Position numbers and translations under genes: made by a program. DNA of 9,006 bases, from contig JAEDMR010000077.1 of the NCBI GenBank assembly GCA_016302925.1, positions 1 to 9,006 of the forward strand, in the 5' to 3' direction. Shown here piece by piece: positions 1 through 6,976 of this stretch (positions within the stretch are counted from its first letter, which is position 1; every line of letters starts with the position of its first letter). Source of the DNA: Bacillota bacterium (GTDB lineage: Bacteria; Bacillota; Clostridia; Peptostreptococcales; Anaerovoracaceae). Below the pieces are notes generated by a model. That model was not told the DNA's origin. It ran no database searches and saw only the letters and a list, made by a program, of their open reading frames with translations.

Positions 1-14
1 GCCCTCTTAAATGG

Positions 15-704
15 TCATTTCATGCCGTCTGACTGCTCGAATAATTCTCCGTCAACGATTCTTATGATTCGCTGTGCGTTTTCCGCAACCGACATATCAT
101 GCGTAATCATTACGATTGTATTTCCCATTTCATTCAACCGGTGAAAAAGCTTTAAAACTTCTTTTCCGCTGCCCTGGTCCAGAGAACCTGTGGGTTCATC
201 CGCAAGCAGCAGCGCCGGTTCCCCCACCAGCGCCCTGGCAATGGCGACTCTTTGCTGCTATCCGCCGGAAAGCTCCCTCGGTTTATGGTGTATTCTTCCC
301 TCAATTCCAAGCATCCGGATCGTGTCTATACTTCTTTCTTCTGCTTCTTTCAGGGACATCCCTCTCACCAGAAGGGGCATCACAATATTCTGCAATACAT
401 TGTAGGTGGGAATCAGGTGATATTTCTGAAAAATGAATCCGATTTTTTCATTGCGAATCTCCGTAAGCTGTTTTTCCTTTGCCGTGTGAATCGGGATCTC
501 ATCCAGATAATAGGTTCCTGAATCCGCTTTATCCATGCATCCGATCATATTCATGAGTGTACTTTTTCCGGAACCGGAGGGTCCCAGAATCGCAAGAAAT
601 TCCCCCTCTGATACCTGCAGGCTGATATCCTTCAGCGCATGAAGCCTGCTGTCTCCCACAGTATAATACTTATTAATTCCGTTCATTTTTATGATCTGTT
701 TCAT
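15..704 (-). pseudogene. MacB-type ABC transporter ATPase with in-frame amber codon in the signature motif
   Basis: The frame from ATG 704 to TGA at 15 has 230 codons, the normal size for a lipoprotein-release/MacB-type ATPase. It starts MKQIIKMNGINKYYTVG and shows Walker A GPSGSGKST (41-49), Q-loop Gln93, the signature start ELSGG (144-148), then TAG at codon 149 (positions 258-260), then QQRVAIARALVGEP, Walker B LLLADEPTG with Glu170, D-loop SLD and switch His202 (ITHD). Relatives read LSGGQQQRVAIARAL, so the stop replaces the first Gln of that run and fits a single CAG-to-TAG change. The 148-residue product lacks Walker B and cannot work alone. A GTG inside the second part could reinitiate but has no obvious ribosome site. 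The gene overlaps the accessory gene (ATGA) with GAAGGAG upstream and would energise the permease at 1636-3084. Readthrough, suppression or a base error are alternatives. Confidence 0.9.
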
Positions 705-1624
705 TCAGCTTCTCCTTCTGCACTCTTCATCCAGATTTCTGTAATGACTTCCTCTCCGTCCACCTCCTCAAAAAGCACTTCCAGTTCATCGCCTGCCTGT
801 AAAATAGAAAACGTCATTTCTTCATCCAGATCCGTATGAACAACAACTGCAACAGGGATATATACCGTCTTTGTTTCCCGGGTCACACGCGCAGTCATGC
901 CTCTGCTTCCCATCTGACCCGGATCAAAATCCCCTGACAGCTCCTTGCCGCTCGTCTGTCCCGAATTAAACGCTTCGCCCTTTTCTCTTCCGCCTCTCTG
1001 ACTTTCGCCTGAGGTCATCCCTGACTCTCCGGTGCTTCCCTGGCTTTCACCCGAGGTCATTCCCGGCTTTTCGGCTGATACAGGACTTTCCCCCGAAGTC
1101 GTTCCCGGCTTTTCGGCTGATACAGGACTTTCCCCCGAAGTCGTTCCCGGCTTTTCGGCTGATACAGGACTTTCCCCCGAAGTCGTTCCCGGCTTTCCGG
1201 CTGATGCCGGACTTTCTCCCGAGGTCATCCCTGACTCTCCGACAGTTCCACGGCCGGTTTCCGAAGCCTCTGAGAGAATACCGTTTTTCTCCGTATCCGG
1301 TTCACTCTGGTCCTCTGTATCCAGGGTCTCCTTCTCTTCACTGGTTTCCGGCCCGTCCTCTGTCTCTTCTATTTCAAAATAGGTCATTTCGTTCCCTGTG
1401 ATGGATATGATCTGAATGGCAGCTTTCCTCTGTCCTTCTTTCAGTTCTGAATCTTCTTCCTTTTCTTCCGTTTCAGAACTGCCTTCTTCCAGTACAGCTG
1501 CTTTCTCTGTCATCTCTGTTGTTTCAGTTTCGCTTTCCGCCGCAGCGTTCAGTCCGCAGCAAAATGCAAAGGCTGCAGCAAGAAAAACACCTTGCATTAT
1601 TTTTTTTCTCATAAGAAATTTCAT
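701..1624 (-). CDS. Secreted acidic repeat-containing accessory protein of the exporter operon
   Basis: A protein of 307 residues with no family I can name. The start at ATG 1624 follows AGAGG and AAAGGG closely and lies 11 bases after the permease stop; the ATG at 1612 is a weaker alternative. Residues 1-28 look like a signal peptide (MRKKIMQGVFLAAAFAF, then NAAAES). A Glu-rich region follows, then a small beta-like segment (about 68-88, IQIISITGNEMTYFEIEE), a repeat region (about 130-210) of 14-residue units such as GTTSGESPVSAEKP, and a C-terminal beta-rich segment (about 252-300) with VYIPVAVVVHTD and VITEIWMK. The N- and C-terminal ordered segments may pack into one domain split by the repeats. 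Its TGA overlaps the ATPase ATG, so it is co-expressed with the exporter and probably acts outside the membrane with it; that role is inference. Confidence 0.85.
   Translation of the reverse strand: MKFLMRKKIMQGVFLAAAFAFCCGLNAAAESETETTEMTEKAAVLEEGSSETEEKEEDSELKEGQRKAAIQIISITGNEMTYFEIEETEDGPETSEEKETLDTEDQSEPDTEKNGILSEASETGRGTVGESGMTSGESPASAGKPGTTSGESPVSAEKPGTTSGESPVSAEKPGTTSGESPVSAEKPGMTSGESQGSTGESGMTSGESQRGGREKGEAFNSGQTSGKELSGDFDPGQMGSRGMTARVTRETKTVYIPVAVVVHTDLDEEMTFSILQAGDELEVLFEEVDGEEVITEIWMKSAEGEAE
992..1240 (-). repeat. 42-bp tandem repeat within the accessory protein gene
   Basis: Three near-identical 42-bp units start at 1073, 1115 and 1157 on the plus strand (each begins GGCTGATACAGGAC); the third has one mismatch at its end. 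A diverged unit follows at 1199-1240 and another precedes at 1031-1072, with a more degraded, 39-bp one at 992-1030. They encode 14-residue Ser/Gly/Glu/Pro-rich units and stay in frame. The near identity of the central copies suggests recent expansion or homogenisation. Confidence 0.92.
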
Positions 1625-1635
1625 CCCTTTCCTCT

Positions 1636-3084
1636 TTATTCTGCATTCAGCGCCTCTACCGGTTCCAGCCGCGCAGCCTTCCATGCCGGATAGATTCCGA
1701 ATATGGTACCGGTCAATACTGCAAATCCCAGTGCCGCCAGACATGCCGGCACTCCCGCCTCTACACGAATATCCATCCATTCAGCCACCGGAATCAGGCC
1801 AAGACCGATCCCCACACCCAAAAGACCTCCGATCAGGCTGATCGCCGCCGCCTCGATCAGAAATTCCATCAGGATATTTCTTTTTGAAGTACCGATGGCT
1901 TTCAGAATACCTATCTCATTGGTCCGTTCCTTTACGGAAACAAACAGAACATTCATGATTCCGATGCCGCCCACAAAAAAGACAATAACAGCCATGGCTG
2001 ACAGCAGCATCGTCAATGTCCGGTTGGAGGACTGTGCCGCCTGCATCTTGCTTCCGGAATCTTCAAAAGTAAACCGGGCATTTACATGACTTTCCTCCAG
2101 CACCGTCCGCACATCCTCAATCACCTTCTCCAGCACATTCACATCCTTCGCAATCACGGTAAGTACCGGATCAATTTCTGACCCCGCAATATATTTGATT
2201 CCCGTTTCATAGGGAATCAGAATAGCCGTATCCGGACTGATCCCGGCAGCCACAGCCTGGCTGGGTTCCAGAATACCTTTCACCAGATAAGTTCTGTCGT
2301 CAATATAGATACGGTTCCCCAGCGCTTCATCCGCAGACCCAAACAGCTCCTTTGCTGCTGTGGATCCAAGCACACAATTTCGTGTTTTAGACTGGTCATC
2401 TTCTTCCGAAAGGAAATCGCCTGCTGCCAGTTGCAGCTTATTTACTTCCAGAAAACTCTCTTTCACCCCCGCAACCACTTCTGTCTGCGGAGACTGACTG
2501 TTCCCACCCTCCACAGAAGCTTTTGTACTGTAGGAGAGGGTAACGCCGCTGATTCCCGCCACATATCTTTCAATATCCTCCACATCCTCCTGACCTAAAA
2601 CGATCTGCTCCTGATTCAGACGGTCTTCAATCATGCTGGTTTCTGTCTCTTCCAAAGCATCATCTTCCTCCGGCGTCTCCTCGGTAATTTTCTCCATTTC
2701 CGCTCCCGCCTGAGGAAACTTCCGTGCACTGTCCGGATCCTCCGGCCTAAAGCTTTCCCCTGCCGCAGCCGCACCTCTTCCTCCAAAGGCCCCTCCTGCC
2801 GAGAAACCTCCGGATAACTGTCCTCTGTTCCCGCTGTTTCCAATCAGAAAACCGCCGGAATTATCATTGTCTTCTTCTCCCTCATATTCATAGCTGATAT
2901 CGATGGCTCCTGCATTCAGTTTTGCGAACTGCTCCGCCACCTCCTTCTGGCCTCCCTGACCGATGCCGATTACCATTACGATCGTTGCCGCTCCTGCTAC
3001 AATACCGATAGATGTCATGATTGACTTAAACTTATTCTGGTTAATATTCATCCAGACCAGCCGCAAAAGCTCTGATAATCTCAT
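1636..3084 (-). CDS. MacB/FtsX-type ABC transporter permease
   Basis: A 482-residue membrane subunit of a MacAB-like exporter. It has the type VII fold: TM1 (about 20-42), a large extracytoplasmic domain (about 43-355), then TM2 (about 357-380), TM3 (about 408-432) and TM4 (about 446-466). The hallmark stretch GGIGIMNVLFVSVKERTNEI (372-391), followed by GILKAIGTSKRNILMEFLIEA, contacts the ATPase, and the C-terminus IYPAWKAARLEPVEAL is typical. In E. coli MacB the ATPase is fused to the N-terminus; here it is a separate gene (15-704). Residues about 70-160 are a Gly/Ala/Ser then Glu-rich insert in the part where homologues begin their periplasmic domain. The ATG overlaps the adaptor's TGA. The family works by mechanotransmission, moving substrate outside the membrane rather than through it. 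The gene is open, but its cognate ATPase carries a nonsense codon. Confidence 0.94.
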   Translation of the reverse strand: MRLSELLRLVWMNINQNKFKSIMTSIGIVAGAATIVMVIGIGQGGQKEVAEQFAKLNAGAIDISYEYEGEEDNDNSGGFLIGNSGNRGQLSGGFSAGGAFGGRGAAAAGESFRPEDPDSARKFPQAGAEMEKITEETPEEDDALEETETSMIEDRLNQEQIVLGQEDVEDIERYVAGISGVTLSYSTKASVEGGNSQSPQTEVVAGVKESFLEVNKLQLAAGDFLSEEDDQSKTRNCVLGSTAAKELFGSADEALGNRIYIDDRTYLVKGILEPSQAVAAGISPDTAILIPYETGIKYIAGSEIDPVLTVIAKDVNVLEKVIEDVRTVLEESHVNARFTFEDSGSKMQAAQSSNRTLTMLLSAMAVIVFFVGGIGIMNVLFVSVKERTNEIGILKAIGTSKRNILMEFLIEAAAISLIGGLLGVGIGLGLIPVAEWMDIRVEAGVPACLAALGFAVLTGTIFGIYPAWKAARLEPVEALNAE

Positions 3085-4601
3085 CCTGTCACCTTACTTT
3101 CTATGACCACCTTTTGCCCTTCTTCCAGTCCGGACTCCACCGCCACAATGCTTCCATTCGAAAACCCGGTCATAACCTGAACTGTCCGGATACTGCCGTC
3201 ACTGTCCATTACTTTTACATAGGATCTGCCCGCTTCCATGAATACGGCCCTGTTAGAAATATACAGCGTATCCCCCACAGTTTTTCCTGCAAATGTCACT
3301 TCACCGGTCATACCGGAATACACCTTTCCGGTATCCCCGGTAAACCGTACTTTCACATCATAATTCACAGTAGATGATCCGACAGAAGCAGTGGCTGCAA
3401 TACTGGACACTTCTCCTGCAAATGTTTCTCCTGCATAAGCTGTAAGCTGTATGGCAGCTTCATCCCCCACAGTAATCTGTGCAATATCTTCCTGAGAAAC
3501 CGAAACTGTCATGGTCACATCCTCCAGATCCGTAAAAGAAGCCACTGCGGAATCGTTGACAAGCAGATCTCCTGCCTTATATGAAACCGCTGTTACTGTT
3601 CCGGAATATTCTGCATACACGATTCCATCTCCGATCTGTTCCTGAAAATCTGCCAGGTTCTGCTCCGCTTCCATAAGTATTTCTTTTGCGTCATTCAGGT
3701 CATCCTCCAGTCCATTCGTATCGATCTCATATAACTGCTGAGCATATTTATAGTTTGTCATTGCATTTTCATAAATCTGTTTTGCTTCAATCGATTGAGT
3801 GATCTGATTGTTTTTTGCAATCTTCAGCTCCGCTTCCAGTTCTTCCACAGCCTCTTCATCCCCATCCTCCAGGGCCTCTTCCAGTTCCTCTTCCAGCTGC
3901 GTCACCGCATTTTCCAGGCTGGTAATGGAAGCCTGATAGGTCTCCTCTGCCGTTTCCCCTTCTGCAAGGTACATCTGATAGGTATATTCTGCTTCTGCCC
4001 TTTTGCTCTCTACATTAATTTCCTCCTGGGACACGCTCAGCTTTGCTGTCTCCACAGCCGCCTCCAGCTGAGTACGGTATTTTTCAATGCTGTCCTGGGC
4101 AATTTTCAGGATCTTATCTCCCTTTTTCACCACTGAACCGGCAGCCAGATACACTTCTTCCACCTCCAGAGCCGTATCTTCTCCCGCTGTTTCCTCTGTT
4201 CCGGAGGATGACATCATGGACATCCCCATACTGGTCATTCCCGTGCTCATGCCTGCTATATCACCTGTGCTTTTCCCGCTTCCTCCGCTTCCCCCGGAGG
4301 CACCGGCTGTTCCTCCGGTTTCAGCGGTACCCTCAGAACTGCTGTCTGCAGATGCAGATACCGATGTATCCGTAATCTCGGCAACTGAAAATATCTGTTC
4401 CTGTGCTCCGAATTCCACTGTGCCATCTTCATTAATTCCAGTGGACACCGTTCCTTTTTTCACCGTTTCGGTTTTATAAGCATCGCTTTCCTTTGTATCA
4501 TTTTCCGCCAGCTTCAAATACTGCCACGCTCCCGCCCCACAGGCCGCTGCGAATACAGCTGCCAGAAATAAAAGCTTTCCTCTTTTCTTCCTTTTACTCA
4601 T
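3081..4601 (-). CDS. HlyD/MacA-type efflux adaptor (membrane fusion protein), intact
   Basis: An extracytoplasmic adaptor of 506 residues that would sit on the outer face of the membrane and bind the permease. It has an N-terminal basic segment plus hydrophobic anchor (about 8-28), the first lipoyl half around 145-168 (VEEVYLAAGSVVKKGDKIL), a long Glu/Gln/Ala-rich coiled coil (about 170-325), the second lipoyl half (about 328-358, YSGTVTAVSYKAGDLL), a beta-barrel (about 360-440) and a membrane-proximal domain (about 440-506) ending VVIESKVTG. A Ser/Gly/Thr/Met-rich insert (about 75-143) precedes the first lipoyl half. The ATG at 4601 has AGGAG 7 bases upstream; the GTG at 4607 is too close to that site. 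The start overlaps the first adaptor's stop by 8 bases, and the stop overlaps the permease start (ATGA), showing one operon. Family certain; substrate unknown. Confidence 0.93.
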   Translation of the reverse strand: MSKRKKRGKLLFLAAVFAAACGAGAWQYLKLAENDTKESDAYKTETVKKGTVSTGINEDGTVEFGAQEQIFSVAEITDTSVSASADSSSEGTAETGGTAGASGGSGGSGKSTGDIAGMSTGMTSMGMSMMSSSGTEETAGEDTALEVEEVYLAAGSVVKKGDKILKIAQDSIEKYRTQLEAAVETAKLSVSQEEINVESKRAEAEYTYQMYLAEGETAEETYQASITSLENAVTQLEEELEEALEDGDEEAVEELEAELKIAKNNQITQSIEAKQIYENAMTNYKYAQQLYEIDTNGLEDDLNDAKEILMEAEQNLADFQEQIGDGIVYAEYSGTVTAVSYKAGDLLVNDSAVASFTDLEDVTMTVSVSQEDIAQITVGDEAAIQLTAYAGETFAGEVSSIAATASVGSSTVNYDVKVRFTGDTGKVYSGMTGEVTFAGKTVGDTLYISNRAVFMEAGRSYVKVMDSDGSIRTVQVMTGFSNGSIVAVESGLEEGQKVVIESKVTG

Positions 4602-4608
4602 TTCCACT

Positions 4609-4613
4609 CTCCT
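4609..4613 (-). promoter_or_regulatory. Ribosome binding site deciding the second adaptor's start
   Basis: AGGAG lies 7 bases upstream of ATG 4601. An in-frame GTG at 4607 is one base from this motif and cannot use it, so the protein is taken to begin MSKRKKRGK. Confidence 0.75.
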
Positions 4614-5549
4614 GCTCCATCTCTGCTTCTTCCTGTGACACAGTCACGGATGCCGACAATCCGGCGCTTAATCTCCCGTCCGGATTATCCACTCCTATTT
4701 TTACTTCGTAGTCCACTGCAGTCCTGGATGTTCCGCTCACCGGCTCTGCTGATTTTTCCTCTATCGTTCCCTGACGTTTCAGCATACCATTGATCGTAAC
4801 ATCAACTGTATCTCCCACGGAAAGACCGGCAATCTCCTCCTGAGGGACCTGAATACTGATGGTCACCGCATCCATATCATAATAAGAAATAATCGGATCC
4901 GATCCTCTGATTATATCTCCCTCTTCACAGGATACTTCCGCCACAATTCCATCCCGGTCTGCAGTCAGTATTCCATCCTCCATAGAATCCAGAAATGCTT
5001 TTTGGGCTTCCAGTTCAGACTTTTCCGTTTCTGCTTCTGTCAACTGTGTCTCCCAGTCTTTCATTTCCTCCTGATAGGTAAATTCCGCCAGCTTTCCGGA
5101 AATAATACTGGTATCGCAGGTATACTGGATTCAGCTCTGTAATTTTCTGTTCCCGAATCAGCTCATTGTACTGTTCTTCCACCGTCTGTCTTTTTTCCTT
5201 CAGTTCTTCCAGCAATTCCTGAGCAGCATCGCTGTCTGACACTTCCCGTTCCAGCAGGTTCTGGACCTGTGTAAGATCATACGTATTCCCGAACAAGCTG
5301 ATCTCATTCAGAGACAATCCCATATTTCCTGTCTGTCCGCTTTCAGACGAAACACTTTCTGATGTCCCCGGGGTTCCCGAAAATCCGGAAGCATTCGCAC
5401 TGCCGGAAGGCATAGAACCTCCGCCTCCGGACGAATTGCTTCCGGAAGCCGGATTCTGATTACCTTCTCCGCTGCCTGGAAGCTCACCGCTTTCCGGCTG
5501 ACGGCCAGTCTCTGACTCCCCATTTGTCTCTGAGTCCCGCTTTTCCTCT

Positions 5550-5738
5550 GACTGCCCTGTTTCCGGTTCCTGATTCTGGTCTGTCCCTGACTGACCGGAC
5601 CCCGACTCCTGTTCTGCCTCAGACTGACCGGACTCTGACTCCTGATTCTGGTTTGTCTCCGACTGATCCGACTCCGTCTCCCGATTCTGATCTGCCTCTG
5701 ACTGTCCAGTCTCCTGCTCTGCCTGCAGCAAGTTAATC
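5550..5738 (-). repeat. Tandem repeat, about 39 bp per unit, in the adaptor linker
   Basis: On the plus strand units beginning GACTGNCC or GACTGATC start at 5550, 5589, 5622, 5661 and 5700, giving spacings of 39, 33, 39 and 39 bp; the last unit is incomplete. On the coding strand they encode degenerate copies of a 13-residue unit like GQSEADQNRETES and QSETNQNQESESG. The repeat sits in a disordered linker of the broken first adaptor. Copies have diverged, so the array is not recent, and the 33-bp unit shows an in-frame loss of two codons. Confidence 0.8.
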
Positions 5739-6116
5739 CATTCCTCCTGCAGGCTGACCAGCTGTTCATACAATTCACTTTTCTCTGTTCCCACCTGATT
5801 CAGTCTGGAAAGAAGCGGCTCCAGCAATTCTCCGTCAATACCTGTACTGCTTCCATTCTCCTGTCCGTTCAGCGCGGCTTTCACTGTCTCCTGTATTGTG
5901 ATATCTGTATTTAACTGTATAATACAGTTTTCCAGCAGAAGGATATAGTCCTTATAATCCGGGTAGAATTTCTGCACCACATCCATAACATCCTCCGGAA
6001 CTGACGCCAGATTTTTCTGTACGTTTTCCAGATTGGTTTTAACATTCGTATCGCCGTCTATGGCTTCCTGTAATTGACTGCCCGGATTCTCTTCTCCTGT
6101 GCTGTCCTTAGTATTC

Positions 6117-6150
6117 TGTGTGCTGTTCTGTGTGCTGTTCTGCGTACTGT
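6117..6150 (-). repeat. Short 12-bp repeat beside frameshift 1
   Basis: On the plus strand CTGTGTGCTGTT recurs with a 12-bp period, followed by a diverged copy (CTGCGTACTGTC). In the sense frame it encodes STQNSTQNTQN. It lies within about 50 bp of the first frameshift of the adaptor gene and is the sort of sequence in which replication slippage occurs, although a change of one 12-bp unit would keep the frame. Confidence 0.6.
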
Positions 6151-6976
6151 CCTGTGCCCTGTTTTCTGTCTCTCCTGCTCCATATTCCCGGCAGGATTCC
6201 CCGAGGTTCCTGTCTGATTCCCGGAACCTTCCGTTCCTGTTCCCGGACGGCCTCCTGTGCCTTCCGTTTCTGTTCCCGGCTGGCCTCCCGGATTCTCTGT
6301 CTGATCTTCTGTGTTTCCCGCTCCGCTTCCCGGCTGGCCCGTTTCACTCTCCTGTTCCCCGGATCCCGACTGACGGCTTCCCTGAGAAGAGCTGCCGCTT
6401 CCGGAAGAAGCTCCTCCGGTACTGCCGGAGGAACTGCTTCCGGTCTCATAGCTGCCGGCGGCAATACCTTCCTCCAGCTCTGCGATCCGCTCATCTATTT
6501 CCTCCAGTACTTCTTCATGCTCAGTGATCGTATCCTCCAGTTCCTTCTGCTGAAATTCTTTTATAGATTCTGCCTGATCGGCCCTGGCCCGGGCAGTTTC
6601 ATACGCATACCGGGCTTCCAGCGTTCCCTGATCATATTCCAGGCGCACATCCGTCAGATGACTATCTGCCCGTATAATGGCCGCCGCATAATAATCCAGC
6701 GCATTCTGATAGCTGTCCTCCGTCAGCTTTAAAATCTGATCCCCCTGACTGATCTGGCTGCCGGACTGGGCATAGACCTCTGCCACCTCCAGTTCCACTG
6801 CAAGGCTGTCTGCTGCCAGATAATAACTGGCAGTTTCTGACTGTGTTGTTCCGGCATACTCCAGCTGCTCCGTTCCGGAAGCCGCAGCTCCCATCGTCTG
6901 TGAAAACAGAATTGCCAGTGACGCCACACTGATCATTTTTTTCCCGTTTCTTTTTTGTCTCTCCATTTTTTCACCC

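Larger units (their letters stand above)
4594..6966 (-). pseudogene. HlyD/MacA-type efflux adaptor, very long, broken by two frameshifts
   Basis: Read across three frames this gene spans 791 codons including the stop, far above the 350-500 residues usual for HlyD-family adaptors. Segment 1 starts at ATG 6966 (AAGGGTGA upstream) with a basic, hydrophobic signal segment (about 1-29), a first lipoyl half (about 54-85), a coiled coil (about 86-170) and a Ser/Gly/Glu-rich linker. The frame shifts near 6165-6200. Segment 2 runs through NTKDSTGEENPG, helical stretches and a second linker with 39-bp repeats. It shifts again near 5105-5130, where the sense continues as TCDTSIISGKLAEFTYQEE. Segment 3 supplies the last hairpin helix, the second lipoyl half (DGIVAEVSCEEGDII) and a beta-barrel domain, and ends in an acidic tail without a clear membrane-proximal domain. 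The two shifts cancel in phase, but the middle is coding only in its own frame. Its stop overlaps the next adaptor's start. Likely inactive unless the indels are sequence errors. Confidence 0.85.

Noticed and set aside
1..14. Terminator after the last ATPase
   Set aside because: Only 14 bases remain beyond the stop; no hairpin can be judged.
992..1240. CRISPR-like array
   Set aside because: The repeats are contiguous 42-bp tandem units without unique spacers and are translated in frame.
1032..1841. Plus-strand open frames opposite the accessory gene and permease end
   Set aside because: They mirror a repetitive, Ser/Pro-rich reverse complement of real minus-strand genes, lack ribosome sites and show no domain.
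5308..5778. Second minus-strand frame (156 residues) across the adaptor linker
   Set aside because: It is an Arg/Gln/Ser-rich off-frame reading of the repeat region; the frame giving helices on both sides is the other one.
6160..6200. Programmed -1 ribosomal frameshift joining adaptor segments 1 and 2
   Set aside because: The direction (-1) fits, but I see no X-XXY-YYZ slippery heptamer in frame and no strong downstream stem-loop; a plain indel is simpler, especially with a second shift downstream.
6099..6732. Plus-strand open frames of 142 and 204 residues opposite the first adaptor
   Set aside because: Cys/Phe/Leu/Arg-rich products are the expected shadow of a Gly/Ser/Glu-rich gene on the other strand; no start signal is seen.
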